Assembly (NCBI GenBank): GCA_019654215.1
Contig: BPDI01000022.1
Span: 1 to 48,200, forward strand
DNA: 48,200 nucleotides
Source: Gammaproteobacteria bacterium
GTDB taxonomy: Bacteria; Pseudomonadota; Gammaproteobacteria; Pseudomonadales; Pseudohongiellaceae
Reading direction: 5' to 3'
Below the pieces are notes generated by a model. That model had not been told where the DNA came from. It saw nothing but the letters and a program-made list of their open reading frames with translations, and ran no database searches. Both the position numbers and the translations under genes were made by a program. Position 1 is the stretch's first letter. Each line of letters opens with the position of its first letter. This document shows, piece by piece, positions 35,367-45,671 of this stretch.

Positions 35367-37241
35367 CTACCAACCACATTGTCTGTCTTGGTTCTGCCCA
35401 TCTAACCAGACTTTAAGTGGCGCAAAATAATCAATAATTGCAGATGCATCGAGCTCTGGTTGGCCGGTAATCGCTTCCATAGCTTCCTGCCATGGTCTGC
35501 TAGCACCCATTTCTAACATGGCCTGCAGCTTCTGACCGGCCGCTTCATTGCCATAAATAGAGCAACGATTAAGTTGTCCTTCATGGCCAGCAGTTTCACA
35601 TAGGGCACGATGGAATTGAAACTGTTGAATGTAAGCCAAGAAGTAGCGCATATAAGGTGTATTTCCTGGAATGTGATACTTGGCACCTGGATCAAAATGA
35701 GTTTCGTTACGCTCTACTGGTGGAGTAATGCCTTGGTATTCTTCACGCAACACCCACCATGCTTCGTTATAGTTTTCAGGTGCAATCTCTCCATTGAATA
35801 TCTGCCAGCGCCACTGATCCACAACCAGAGCGAATGGTAGAAATGCAATTTTATCTAACGCTAGATTAAGCAAGTAACCAAGATCCCCTTCTACACCCGG
35901 CTCTTCTTCCAACCAGCCAATATCAACGAGATATTTAGGTGTAACTGATAAGGATATAACGTCTCCTGTTGCTTCATGGAAACCATCGTTAGCGCTTTCC
36001 CGAAAAAGTACTGGTTGCTCTTTATAGGCACGTTGATAGAAATTGTGTCCAAGCTCGTGATGCACCGTGGTGAAATCTTCCGCATTCATATCAATGCACA
36101 TCTTGATACGCAAATCATCCTGTCCATCCATACTCCACGCACTGGCATGGCATACGGCTTGATGGTCAACCGGTTCAAGAAACATGGATCGATCCCAGAA
36201 TGTATCTGGAAGTGGCTCAAAACCTAGCGAGGTGAAAAAGTGTTCAGCGGTTTCCACCATTTCAATTTCATTATCGAGATTTTCCTGCACCAACTGATCT
36301 AAATCGTAACCAAGATCTGAAGTATCTGGTTTAACCAGATCATAAAGACTAGTCCATTGTTGTGCCCATTGGTTGCCTAACAGATGTGCTGGGATTGACC
36401 CGTTAGCCGGTACGACATCATCACCGTAGAAATTATTGAGGCCATCGCGTACGTGACAATGAAGCGCATCATAAAGTGGTTTTACTCGTTGCCATTGATC
36501 ATTAGCATCCGCCATAAAATCATCGGAATCCATATCATATTTAGATCGCCAGAAAACACTCAGGTTGTCATAACCTAATTCCTGCGCACCTTCATTACCG
36601 ATTTCCACTTGCCGTTGATATAACTCGCGCATAGGCGGACTTACTTCACGCCAGCCAATCCAAATTTCTTCTAACTCATCAGGATCGCGACTTTCTCGCA
36701 TAAGGTTTTCCATTTGATCGCCAGTTAAACACTCCTCCTGACCATTTACTTCGCGACAGTATTGCCCTGACCCATACATTGCATTCATGCGGGACCCGAT
36801 TTCAGCTAACTCTCTGGTTTTTTCTGAATCTTGCGGTGCCGGAAATACCAAGACTTGTTTTAACAATTCCAGTTTTCTGCGGTCCTGCTCACTTAAAGCC
36901 ACAGCGTTATAACGTGCTGCCTCATTTGCGAGATTGACTGATAACTCAGTAAAACGCTGTGAAACCGTTGCTTCAGCAACCTGACTGTCATAGCCGATAT
37001 TAGTATTTGCCAACCAGGAAACATGAGCTAATTCTTTGCCTATAATTTCTAGACTCGCTTCTGCTTCAGCAATAAACGCTTGCGCTTCAGCAACTGTTGG
37101 GCTTGATTCATTAATTTCGATTTCAGCAACTGTGGATGGCGTGGCTTCTTCCTGCGGAGCTTGACCGCAAGAGGTCAGCATTGCAGCACAAAAAACTGCT
37201 GCTAGAGGCTTAATTGTGTGAAGAATTCTTAGTTTGAACAT
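35367..37241 (-). CDS. M2 family peptidyl-dipeptidase (ACE-like) lipoprotein
   Basis: Zinc carboxydipeptidase of the angiotensin-converting-enzyme family, expected to remove C-terminal dipeptides in the periplasm. A lipoprotein signal ends at LTSCGQ. The zinc site VHHELGHNFY has H397 and H401 (numbered from TTG 37247) with catalytic E398. The third ligand E425 is in GFHEATGDV, 24 residues on, as in ACE. Other hallmarks are FWRSKYDMD, MCIDMNAEDFTTVHHELGH and KYHIPGNTPYMRYFLAYIQQFQFH. Length 624 is normal. ATG 37241 is preferred over TTG 37247. Long and fully intact, so this stretch appears free of the indels seen elsewhere. Confidence 0.93.
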   Translation of the reverse strand: MFKLRILHTIKPLAAVFCAAMLTSCGQAPQEEATPSTVAEIEINESSPTVAEAQAFIAEAEASLEIIGKELAHVSWLANTNIGYDSQVAEATVSQRFTELSVNLANEAARYNAVALSEQDRRKLELLKQVLVFPAPQDSEKTRELAEIGSRMNAMYGSGQYCREVNGQEECLTGDQMENLMRESRDPDELEEIWIGWREVSPPMRELYQRQVEIGNEGAQELGYDNLSVFWRSKYDMDSDDFMADANDQWQRVKPLYDALHCHVRDGLNNFYGDDVVPANGSIPAHLLGNQWAQQWTSLYDLVKPDTSDLGYDLDQLVQENLDNEIEMVETAEHFFTSLGFEPLPDTFWDRSMFLEPVDHQAVCHASAWSMDGQDDLRIKMCIDMNAEDFTTVHHELGHNFYQRAYKEQPVLFRESANDGFHEATGDVISLSVTPKYLVDIGWLEEEPGVEGDLGYLLNLALDKIAFLPFALVVDQWRWQIFNGEIAPENYNEAWWVLREEYQGITPPVERNETHFDPGAKYHIPGNTPYMRYFLAYIQQFQFHRALCETAGHEGQLNRCSIYGNEAAGQKLQAMLEMGASRPWQEAMEAITGQPELDASAIIDYFAPLKVWLDGQNQDRQCGW

Positions 37242-37445
37242 GGGCAACCAGCTCGACTTTAATCTGTAAAAGGGAGTTAGACTAAAGAGATTCTAGTTGC
37301 CACGCAATAAGTTATTTGCGGCCTATTGAAAAGCTATTCAGCCGATTTCCTGGCTCTTTCTATTCAGTTTATGATGTTTTTGCCCGACCTTCCTCATAGG
37401 CTTTGTAAGCCAAATAAACACGATTTCCAAAAGCCTAGTTAAAAA

Positions 37446-38333
37446 CTAAGTTGCCATAAGTAAAATGATCACACTGATGGCTATAAGTGCAACGCCAAGA
37501 TACTCGCGGGCGGAAATCTTTTCACCGAAATAAAGATAGGTGATGAGCAGGCTGACGATGAACTCAGTTTGGCCTAGAGTTCTTACTAGCGCAGCATTTT
37601 GCAAACTCATTGAAGTGAACCATCCCACCGAACCGGCAACACTAGTAAATCCTACAAATGTGCAGGCTCCTAGGTTCTTCATCATCAGCGTTAGTTGTTC
37701 ACGTTCCTTTATGTAAATCCAGAGCAGGCAAATTAATGATTGCAATATCACCATATACGCTAAGACTACTGCAGCACTGAGTAATCGCGGCGAATCTATA
37801 GAAAGAGAAGCATCTCTAATCCACAAAGACGCTAAAGCAAACCCAAGACCGGCACCAACGCCATAGCGAATACTTTCATTATCAGTGAAATCTTGTAATG
37901 AGACTTTCCAATTGCTTGCCACAAGCAGGCCCATCACTCCAACTACAACTGATAAATAGCCAAGTGCGGAGAGTGCAGCAGAAAAAAACATCGCGCCTAA
38001 AACTGCAGTTAAGATAGCTTCGGTCTTTGCTAGGGCAGTTCCAACCGCAAAATTTTTAAGAGTAAGCGCTTTGATCAAGCAGATAGTAGCGAGGATTTGC
38101 GAAACTCCTGCCAGTGCTCCCGACTGAAAAAACTTACGATTCAGTTCGAAGCTCACAGGTTCATATGCCTGCCATACAAAGTAGAGATAGATAAGAGCGA
38201 ACTTAATACCAAAGAGGAAGCGTACCAGCGTCGCAGCTTGTATGGATATTCGATTGGTTAATTGTTTTTGCGCGGCTGTTCGCACTGACTGCATAACAAC
38301 TGCTAACAGGGTAAAGACTATCCATGTTTCCAT
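37446..38333 (-). CDS. EamA/DMT-superfamily transporter
   Basis: Ten-helix drug/metabolite transporter-type membrane protein (about 295 residues). Two EamA-like halves are visible: METWIVFTLLAVVMQSVRTAAQK..., with IKALTLKNFAVGTALAKTEAILTAVLGAMFF in the first, and IRYGVGAGLGFALASLWIRDASL... with LGQTEFIVSLLITYLYFGEKISAREYLGVALIAISVIILL in the second. The closing FGEKISAREYLGVALI is the classic EamA ending. The frame starts at 38357, but METW at 38333 matches the usual N-terminus; neither has a clear binding site. Substrate unknown. It is divergent from icmF. Confidence 0.85.
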   Translation of the reverse strand: METWIVFTLLAVVMQSVRTAAQKQLTNRISIQAATLVRFLFGIKFALIYLYFVWQAYEPVSFELNRKFFQSGALAGVSQILATICLIKALTLKNFAVGTALAKTEAILTAVLGAMFFSAALSALGYLSVVVGVMGLLVASNWKVSLQDFTDNESIRYGVGAGLGFALASLWIRDASLSIDSPRLLSAAVVLAYMVILQSLICLLWIYIKEREQLTLMMKNLGACTFVGFTSVAGSVGWFTSMSLQNAALVRTLGQTEFIVSLLITYLYFGEKISAREYLGVALIAISVIILLMAT

Positions 38334-38474
38334 GAATTCACTATACAAACGCAACATTAATAAAACAAATACAGCACTATTTCCGGCCAGTTCTGTGTTC
38401 GCTCCCTAAACTGAAATAGGCTAAAATCGCTGCTTGGCCGGGATCAAGCGTATTGATGAAAAGGGAGAAGTTCT

Positions 38475-41400
38475 GTGAGTGTGGTTGATTTCAGCCAGGC
38501 CGCGAAAAAGCATTCTGCGAATACTAAATCGGCGGGAAAACGGCATTGGATTCGTTTTCTGACAGCCGCTAGTCTATTTGATGGCCACGATGCGGCTATC
38601 AATATCATGCGCCGCATCCTACAAAGTAGTGGTGCTGAAGTAATTCATCTCGCCCATAATCGCTCAGTAGAAGAGATCGTTAATGCTGCAGTGCAGGAAG
38701 ACGTCGATGCAATAGCAATAAGCTCCTACCAGGGCGGCCACATTGAATACTTCAAATACCTTATCGATCGACTAAAAGAACTAGATGCTTCACATATCAG
38801 AGTTTTTGGTGGTGGTGGTGGCGTTATCATTCCTGAAGAAATTGATGAACTGCATGCCCACGGAGTAACCAATATTTATTCTCCAGCTGACGGTCAGAAT
38901 CTCGGATTACAAGGAATAATTGATGACATGCTGGAAAAGAGTCGGATTGATAATCCTGATTCTGCCAGGTCATCAAAACCAAATTTAGATGATTTGGATG
39001 TTGGCAATAGGATTACCCTCACTAGAGTTATTACAGCGATTGAAAACGGTAACTATGATGAGAATGAGCTTGGCGATCTAATCGAGAAAGCCGCGGCAAT
39101 TAAAAACACACCAATTTTAGGAATTACCGGAACCGGTGGCGCTGGCAAGAGTTCTTCGACTGACGAAATTGTTCGACGTTTTCGCGAAGATGCAAAAGAC
39201 AGTTTAAGCATTGCTATCTTGGCAATCGATCCCACAAGAAAGAAAACTGGCGGCGCACTATTAGGGGATCGAATTCGGATGAACGCGATAAATCATCCAA
39301 ATATTTTCATGCGTTCGCTGGCAACACGTGAGGCACGAATTGAGGTGCCCGAAAATCTTAATGCCATATTGGCTTCCATAAAGATTGCCGGATTCAATTT
39401 GATTATCGTAGAAACGCCAGGGATTGGTCAGGGTGATGCCGGCATAGTGCCCTATGTCGATGTTTCACTCTATGTCATGACGCCGGAATTTGGTGCGGCC
39501 AGTCAATTGGAAAAAATCGACATGCTCGATTTTGCTGATGTGTTTGCGATTAATAAATTCGATCGCAAAGGAAGTGAAGACGCATTGCGAGATGTGTCTA
39601 AACAGGTTCAACGCAATCGAGAAGCTTTCACTCAAGCGCCAGAAGAAATGCCAGTTTTCGGCACCATTGCTTCCAAGTTTAATGACGATGGGATTACCGC
39701 GCTTTACCAGAATTTACTATATGAGCTTGAGCAACAAGGCCTAAAAAAGTTCGAACGTAATCTAGAGCAAGTCGACATTAAAGTATCCACTCAACGCATA
39801 CTAATTATTCCCGCTCAACAACAGCGCTATCTTGCTGAAATCGCGCAGGAAGTCAGGGATTATCATGACATCGTTGCCAAGCAGGTAGGAATCGCCCGAG
39901 AACATCAGCAGCTTGTAGCGTCTAAAGGGATGTTAGATGCAGAAGGACAAGAAAGTTCAAACCTCGATAAGCTAATTACAAAGAAAGAAATCGAACTGGA
40001 TCATCGAGCGAAACGTCTATTGGAAACCTGGCCAGAAGTTCAAGAAATGTATTCTGGAGAAGAGTTTGTTATTAAAGTTAGAGATCGTGAAATTCGCACT
40101 CAGCTTACTCGCAAATCTCTGTCGGGTTCAGACATTCCCCGTGTTGCCCTGCCCCGATATGAAGATCATGGCGAGCTGCTGAAGTGGTTATTGTTGGAAA
40201 ATGTGCCGGGGCGATTCCCTTTCACCGGTGGTGTATTCCAGTTCAAACGGGATTCAGAAGATCCAACCCGCATGTTTGCTGGTGAAGGTGATGCCTTCAA
40301 AACTAATAAGAGATTTAAGCAGTTATCAGAGCATTCCGATGCTAAACGGCTGTCCACTGCTTTCGACTCAGTAACGCTGTATGGATTCGATCCCGCCATC
40401 CAGCCGGACATCTATGGAAAGGTTGGAAATTCCGGAGTCTCTATTGCCACGCTGGATGACATGAAGGTTCTGTATGATGGGTTCGACTTATGTAATCCAT
40501 CTACATCGGTCTCCATGACCATTAATGGACCCGCACCAACTATTCTGGCCATGTATTTGAATGCAGCCATCGATCAAAAAGTCGATGCCTTCGTCAGCGA
40601 AAACGAATGCCAACCGGACGAGAATGAATGGCAGGAAATAAAGAAGAACACACTTGAGAATGTAAGAGGTACGGTTCAGGCAGATATTCTCAAAGAAGAT
40701 CAGGGACAAAACACCTGCATTTTCTCTACAGAATTTAGTCTCAAGGTCATGGGAGATATTCAAGAATATTTCATCGAACACAATGTAAGAAATTTTTACT
40801 CGGTGAGTATCTCCGGCTATCACATCGCAGAAGCAGGAGCGAACCCAATTTCACAACTGGCGTTTACACTGTCAAATGGCTTCACCTTCGTCGAAGCATA
40901 TTTGGCCCGAGGTATGAAGGTAGATGATTTCGCTCATAACCTGTCTTTCTTCTTTTCCAATGGAATGGATCCCGAGTATACGGTAATGGGTCGGGTCGCC
41001 AGACGCATCTGGGCCACTGCCATGCGCTTTCGTTATGGCGCGAGTGAAAGAAGTCAAAAACTTAAGTATCACATTCAAACGTCGGGTCGTTCATTGCATG
41101 CTCAAGAAATGTCATTCAATGATATTCGCACTACCTTGCAGGCGTTAATCGCTATTTATGACAACTGTAACAGTTTGCATACAAATGCCTACGATGAGGC
41201 AATTACAACTCCTACTGAAGAATCAGTGCGACGCGCTATGGCGATTCAGATGATCATCAACAAGGAATGGGGTCTCGCAGCAAACGAAAATTCCAACCAA
41301 GGTTCATTTATCATTGAAGAGCTTACTGATCTGGTGGAAGAGGCAGTTTTGCAGGAATTCGAACGAATCTCTGAGCGCGGTGGCGTACTCGGTGCCATGG

Positions 41401-41762
41401 AAACTGGTTATCAACGAGGCAAAATTCAAGACGAATCACTCTATTACGAGCACCGTAAGCACGATGGGAGCTTGCCAATTGTGGGCGTAAATACTTTCTT
41501 AAATGAGGATCCTGAGGAAAGCCTAGAAATTGAACTCGCCCGCTCTACCAAAGAAGAAAAGCAAGGTCAGCTAACACGACTACAAGCATTTAAGGACAAT
41601 CATGCTAACAAGTCCGAAGAAGCTTTAGAGCGACTGAAACAAGCAGCTCGAAACAATGAAAATGTTTTCGCTGAATTAATGAATGCCGTCCGCCATTGTT
41701 CCTTGGGACAGATTACCGACACCTTCTTCAAGGTCGGCGGTCAATATCGAAGAACGATGTAG
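38475..41762 (+). CDS. icmF: Fused isobutyryl-CoA mutase IcmF
   Basis: Coenzyme-B12 enzyme that interconverts isobutyryl-CoA and n-butyryl-CoA, with its own G-protein chaperone fused in. In its 1095 residues, the B12-binding domain comes first ([15 protein letters not shown], His38 as candidate cobalt ligand, to about 155). The MeaI-like GTPase follows with Walker [10 protein letters not shown] (219-227), ETPGIGQGD (313-321) and NKFD (360-363), then a linker and the mutase barrel (about 560 on). Discriminating residues fit IcmF and not methylmalonyl-CoA mutase: Phe588 in GGVFQF and Gln745 in EDQGQNT, where the mutase has Tyr and Arg. GTG start with GGGAGAAG upstream. Confidence 0.94.
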   Translation: MSVVDFSQAAKKHSANTKSAGKRHWIRFLTAASLFDGHDAAINIMRRILQSSGAEVIHLAHNRSVEEIVNAAVQEDVDAIAISSYQGGHIEYFKYLIDRLKELDASHIRVFGGGGGVIIPEEIDELHAHGVTNIYSPADGQNLGLQGIIDDMLEKSRIDNPDSARSSKPNLDDLDVGNRITLTRVITAIENGNYDENELGDLIEKAAAIKNTPILGITGTGGAGKSSSTDEIVRRFREDAKDSLSIAILAIDPTRKKTGGALLGDRIRMNAINHPNIFMRSLATREARIEVPENLNAILASIKIAGFNLIIVETPGIGQGDAGIVPYVDVSLYVMTPEFGAASQLEKIDMLDFADVFAINKFDRKGSEDALRDVSKQVQRNREAFTQAPEEMPVFGTIASKFNDDGITALYQNLLYELEQQGLKKFERNLEQVDIKVSTQRILIIPAQQQRYLAEIAQEVRDYHDIVAKQVGIAREHQQLVASKGMLDAEGQESSNLDKLITKKEIELDHRAKRLLETWPEVQEMYSGEEFVIKVRDREIRTQLTRKSLSGSDIPRVALPRYEDHGELLKWLLLENVPGRFPFTGGVFQFKRDSEDPTRMFAGEGDAFKTNKRFKQLSEHSDAKRLSTAFDSVTLYGFDPAIQPDIYGKVGNSGVSIATLDDMKVLYDGFDLCNPSTSVSMTINGPAPTILAMYLNAAIDQKVDAFVSENECQPDENEWQEIKKNTLENVRGTVQADILKEDQGQNTCIFSTEFSLKVMGDIQEYFIEHNVRNFYSVSISGYHIAEAGANPISQLAFTLSNGFTFVEAYLARGMKVDDFAHNLSFFFSNGMDPEYTVMGRVARRIWATAMRFRYGASERSQKLKYHIQTSGRSLHAQEMSFNDIRTTLQALIAIYDNCNSLHTNAYDEAITTPTEESVRRAMAIQMIINKEWGLAANENSNQGSFIIEELTDLVEEAVLQEFERISERGGVLGAMETGYQRGKIQDESLYYEHRKHDGSLPIVGVNTFLNEDPEESLEIELARSTKEEKQGQLTRLQAFKDNHANKSEEALERLKQAARNNENVFAELMNAVRHCSLGQITDTFFKVGGQYRRTM

Positions 41763-41776
41763 GCGCTGTTATACGA

Positions 41777-42898
41777 CTATTGCGGATAACCATCCGGCGA
41801 ATATTGCACTGCTCCAGGAAACTCCATCTTACGCACATTGGAATGGCCGACATAGATCGCATCTTCTGCTTCTCTGCTTCGCGCATACTCCCACATCCAA
41901 TCATCTTCTTCTGTCCGACTAGGAATCTCGCCATTAAGAGCAGTACGTATAATTTTTTCGACTTCGACGGGATTATCCCGCTGCGGGTAATGACCTGCGG
42001 TGGGAAGAATCCACATCGAACTTTCAACATCACGATCATTTAAATAAGTTAACCAGACATAATTGGGTATACGGATTGGATTCACAATATCAGTAATGCC
42101 CCATAAATAAGCAACAGGTACTGGACTGCGAGGTAAGTTATCGAGCCAGTCAAATTCATTCTCTGCTCGTTCTAATAAATACTTACCTACATGCAGTAAA
42201 GATCTGTTGCCATCGTTGAAAGCAAAGATATCTGAATAGGCAACCGCCACAGGATCTCCCTCCATCAAACGGGGCTGAGCACTCCTTGCTTCAATCATTT
42301 GCGGACCACGCACCGGATCCAAAATAATAGTTTGAAAATCCGTTAGATTTGCCAGTGGTAAAAACATGCCACTGTTGGACAAGAAGTGGTAATTCAAGTT
42401 ATAGCGAGGATCAGGGTTATCGATGTAATTACCCAGGAAGGCGAGCCCGATACTTACCCCACGGTCATGGGTAAACATTGCAAAGTTGTCAAACTCCACA
42501 ACTTCTCGCACAAAGTAGTCTACTATCTCCGCATTTTCCGCAAGCATGTATGAAAAACCATTCAATGGCTTATCTGAAAACCCTGATCCGGGAAAATCCA
42601 AAGCAGCGATATAGTAATTACTTTCCAACAAGGGAATCAGAGCATGAAAATCAAAAGAAGAATTTGGAAAGCCATGAATAATGAGTAGTTGCGGATTATT
42701 GGGATTTCCCCAGGTGCGATAGAAAACATCAATGATCGCGCTGTTGTTATTGCGCGTAGTGGAAGTCCACTCGAAATAATCACCCCCTTCATACCATTCC
42801 TGAGCAAGCTCAGAATAGAAAACGAAATCTTCCTGCCCAGCTGCGTTATAGGAACTCAGTAGAAACATTAGTGAAAAAAATCGAATTGCAGGCTTCAT
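41777..42898 (-). CDS. Secreted alpha/beta hydrolase, haloalkane-dehalogenase/epoxide-hydrolase type
   Basis: A 373-residue exported hydrolase (signal peptide to about AAGQ, 21). The fold is shown by LLIIHGFPNSSFDFHALIPLL (HGFP oxyanion motif, 75-78), ALDFPGSGFSDKP and the nucleophile elbow FTHDRGVSIGLAF, where Asp145 replaces serine as in haloalkane dehalogenases and epoxide hydrolases. The acid is likely in LWGITDIVNP and the histidine in TAGHYPQRDNP. The long tail (EDDWMWEYARSREAEDAIYV) is unusual. The halide-binding Trp next to the nucleophile is Arg here (HDRG rather than HDWG), so epoxide or ester hydrolysis is as likely as dehalogenation. Convergent with icmF, 14 bases apart. Confidence 0.82.
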   Translation of the reverse strand: MKPAIRFFSLMFLLSSYNAAGQEDFVFYSELAQEWYEGGDYFEWTSTTRNNNSAIIDVFYRTWGNPNNPQLLIIHGFPNSSFDFHALIPLLESNYYIAALDFPGSGFSDKPLNGFSYMLAENAEIVDYFVREVVEFDNFAMFTHDRGVSIGLAFLGNYIDNPDPRYNLNYHFLSNSGMFLPLANLTDFQTIILDPVRGPQMIEARSAQPRLMEGDPVAVAYSDIFAFNDGNRSLLHVGKYLLERAENEFDWLDNLPRSPVPVAYLWGITDIVNPIRIPNYVWLTYLNDRDVESSMWILPTAGHYPQRDNPVEVEKIIRTALNGEIPSRTEEDDWMWEYARSREAEDAIYVGHSNVRKMEFPGAVQYSPDGYPQ

Positions 42899-42931
42899 GG
42901 TTGCACCGGCCTTCTTTATTCTTTCAATTCT

Positions 42932-43921
42932 CTATTCAGATACATTAACCGTAATCCAGGCATCATGATAGAGCCCGCCATCATCAGCTCGACCCCAGAG
43001 AATATACTCACCAGGCTCACTGAAAGTGGCGTTTACTTCATAGATGCCATCTTCGGGAATTGGTGGAGGTAGCCACAGCGCTCCCCATGGTGAGTTTGCA
43101 CTGGTGCGAGTGTCTTCCCAGACTTTCACCTGAGGAGGATCGAACTTTACATCGCCAGGGCCGCGCCACTTGTTCCAAGAATAATAAAGTCCATTAACTT
43201 TATTTACAGTAACTTTTATCGGCGGAGTCATCAAACGACGCTGCATGATGTTCTCCTCCGTCACGAAAGCTGCTGCCAAGGCACCGCCTGCAAATTCAGC
43301 GAATGCTCTCGCTTCTTCTACTGGATCGGTCGGATCTGGAAGCCCATCGTCAATTACCAGCGTATCAAGTTCTAACGGCTCCCCAACTCGAGCCGCGCGA
43401 ATACTATCGCCTTGTACAGTAACAACCGGTGGAATGTTTGCACGGGATTCTGGGCTACTGGTGCCTGCACCAAGAGAGCCGGTCTCCGATGCGATAACCA
43501 TGTTATCTACCAGGTAATCCGCTTTCAATGTGGCATAGGCTTTTCTTTCTAAACCATTTACGTTCAGAGTCCAAACCAGTTCGCGATCACCCCAATCTGA
43601 AGGTACAGTGACTTCAAAAGTAAATCGATTGCGTCGAGGTAAGAAATGAGTTGGTTGTCCACGATCAGCATCCCCTGGTTCGAAATAGTTATTCTCACCA
43701 ACGGGCGCATCCGGAGCTTCTTTCCAATTCTCATTCATGTAACCGAACATCATATTAAAGGTACCGTCTGGGTTCGGACGCCAACCTTCAAACGCCGGTT
43801 CAACATGCTGCCCACTGGTATAAGTCTGGGCCCAAGAATTTTGCATAGGTAGCAAACTTGCCACTACTAACGTAACAGCTTTAAAAGTAAGCCTGCTGCC
43901 AGTTAATATTTCATCTTTCAT
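42932..43921 (-). CDS. Secreted protein of unknown function in the cytochrome/copper cluster
   Basis: A 329-residue exported protein (signal peptide to SWAQ, about 32) with no transmembrane helix beyond it. It is rich in tryptophan, proline and glycine: EPAFEGWRPNPDGTFNMMFG, NYFEPGDADRGQPTHFLPRR, FTFEVTVPSDWGDRELVWTL and, at the end, PEDGIYEVNATFSEPGEYIL followed by WGRADDGGLYHDAWITVNV. The C-terminal part looks like an Ig-like beta sandwich. The family is common in marine bacteria but I know no function. It lies 34 bases upstream of the hydrolase and 34 bases downstream of the cytochrome/copper-enzyme gene, so a three-gene operon is likely. GGGAG precedes the ATG. Confidence 0.75.
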   Translation of the reverse strand: MKDEILTGSRLTFKAVTLVVASLLPMQNSWAQTYTSGQHVEPAFEGWRPNPDGTFNMMFGYMNENWKEAPDAPVGENNYFEPGDADRGQPTHFLPRRNRFTFEVTVPSDWGDRELVWTLNVNGLERKAYATLKADYLVDNMVIASETGSLGAGTSSPESRANIPPVVTVQGDSIRAARVGEPLELDTLVIDDGLPDPTDPVEEARAFAEFAGGALAAAFVTEENIMQRRLMTPPIKVTVNKVNGLYYSWNKWRGPGDVKFDPPQVKVWEDTRTSANSPWGALWLPPPIPEDGIYEVNATFSEPGEYILWGRADDGGLYHDAWITVNVSE

Positions 43922-43955
43922 AACTACGTTGTCTCCCGTAATTCATTCATTACTG

Positions 43956-45383
43956 TTAATCGGAAGCTTCCTCGTTTCCTGCCATTGGTGCTACCAATGG
44001 CGCTCCACAAAGTGGACAGCCAATTACGTGATCATTCGGACTAAGGTTTAATACCTGGCGTCGATTTTCCATCTCTTCATGGAACTGTTCGTCACTCATC
44101 TTCACCCGCATACCGAGATCGATAAACATATTAGTTACTGAGCGATTACCAGAACCCTGCCAATTTCGTGGATCAGGTACGTTTGGATTGGTTTCCGTGT
44201 TATTCATGTAGCCTACAATGTGCATGATTGTGCCCTTAGGCAACAATGGCGCGGCATCGTCTTCAAAGGGATAACCACGAACCCAGTTATGGTCGTAACC
44301 AACACAGGCCAATGTTTCGACTGTGTATCCCCAGATTGCTTCAAGACACATGCGCTCGCCCGGAGCGTGTAAGTGTGGTTCAAAAGTGATGAACTTAGTG
44401 TGTTGTTCTAGAACTGTGTAAGCGTGCAGCTCTTGATTGTCCTGGTTACCAGCGATGCTGATATCTACCCCATTACCGAGGCCAAGAGATACTCGCTCAT
44501 ACTTCGGTTCATAACCCTCTGGGTGGAAACGGAAACCAATTTCTAAATGGCCAGTGGTATCCTGCCCGTTGGAGTGCAAATGAACAGAATCAGAATAAAT
44601 ATATGTACCGGCTCGCAATAAACGGCCGCCTTCTGGATCAAAAATATCTGGGTTACGCCCTACTTCATGCACTGGCCAACCAGTCACTGATTCTTCGACC
44701 CTATTCCCATCTTCATCGAGTTCAGCTGTGCTCCAGATCATGTGATGGAAGATGTAACGTCCACCTACGGTGTCCCGACCAGTTCCTGTTGTATTGTTGA
44801 CGTCATTAACTTCGACAACCTCAACTGATTTCACGTAGCGGTCTTGTTCTAAACTTACAGGTACACGATCAATCTCGCCCCACCAGTCTGCTGTGCCAGC
44901 AAGCTTAGTAACAGAATTGGTTCTAACGATTAAATCAGGTTCACCTGCAGTCCATTTAAGTGAATCATCAAATACCAATGGCTCTGGCGCGTCCGCTATA
45001 TCGCCCTTTGGAGTTCCACTGCGAGCCCAGGTTGAGATGGCTACTATTTCCTTATCATTTAAAGAAGGATCATTCTTATAATCCTGAATACCGATGTCTT
45101 TTTCCATGTACCACGGAGGCATGGCACCAGCCCGATCCCGCAGTCCAGTTTTGTATTCAATCAAACCTGCGAAAGGTGCGACTTGATCATAAGTCACTAG
45201 TGGCATTGGGCCGACACCACCAACTCGGTGACAGTTCTGACAGCTGCGCTGCAGAATCGGCTCAATATCCTTATGGAAGGTGATTTCGTCAGATTGAGCC
45301 GTCACGTTTAGAGGGCTCATAAGAGCAAGTAATCCTAAAACGCTTATGACTTTACTTACAACTGAGTTAATCGGCTTCGACAT
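43956..45383 (-). CDS. Cytochrome c fused to a copper type II monooxygenase-like domain
   Basis: A 475-residue exported protein (signal to VTAQ, about 30). The N-terminal cytochrome c domain has CQNCH (48-52) in QRSCQNCHRVGGVGPMPL and a likely Met ligand in RAGAMPPW. The rest resembles the PHM-like fold of ascorbate-dependent monooxygenases: GRYIFHHMIW (paired His), VHLHSNG, ITFEPHLHAPGERM (HxH plus Met) and LPKGTIMHIVGYMNNTETN. These His/Met clusters are candidate copper ligands. A C-terminal VIGCPLCGAP adds a CxxC. Strong AGGAGG 8 bases before the ATG. The substrate is unknown; electrons could pass from haem to copper within one chain. Confidence 0.75.
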   Translation of the reverse strand: MSKPINSVVSKVISVLGLLALMSPLNVTAQSDEITFHKDIEPILQRSCQNCHRVGGVGPMPLVTYDQVAPFAGLIEYKTGLRDRAGAMPPWYMEKDIGIQDYKNDPSLNDKEIVAISTWARSGTPKGDIADAPEPLVFDDSLKWTAGEPDLIVRTNSVTKLAGTADWWGEIDRVPVSLEQDRYVKSVEVVEVNDVNNTTGTGRDTVGGRYIFHHMIWSTAELDEDGNRVEESVTGWPVHEVGRNPDIFDPEGGRLLRAGTYIYSDSVHLHSNGQDTTGHLEIGFRFHPEGYEPKYERVSLGLGNGVDISIAGNQDNQELHAYTVLEQHTKFITFEPHLHAPGERMCLEAIWGYTVETLACVGYDHNWVRGYPFEDDAAPLLPKGTIMHIVGYMNNTETNPNVPDPRNWQGSGNRSVTNMFIDLGMRVKMSDEQFHEEMENRRQVLNLSPNDHVIGCPLCGAPLVAPMAGNEEASD

Positions 45384-45671
45384 GCTTATTCCTCCTCGGT
45401 GATGTCGTTATAGCTTTGTTTTTATATCTCTTGTAATTGGACCTTTTTTAAAACCTGCCCTCGGGCGAGCTGGGCCGAGAGAATCTCGTAAAAATCAGCC
45501 TTTGATCTTAACTGACTTTGAGCAGACCAGAAATTCTTTCTACCCACTTATGTGTATCCTTTTGACTTAACTAAACTATTTCAAAGCTTCTGGTTTTTAA
45601 AATCTAGTCAAATCTTCGATCAGAAAGCCCCAAACTGCATTGAGGCTTCCCGCTCAAGTTATATTACTAGC

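Noticed and set aside
37399..37411. GGCTT-TGT-AAGCC hairpin downstream of the EamA gene
   Set aside because: A 5-bp stem without a T-run is expected by chance in 200 bases; not reported as a terminator.
45600..45671. GAAGCCTC...GGGGCTTTC dyad after pnp as an intrinsic terminator
   Set aside because: The stem needs a bulge and a G-U pair, and no run of T follows in the minus direction.
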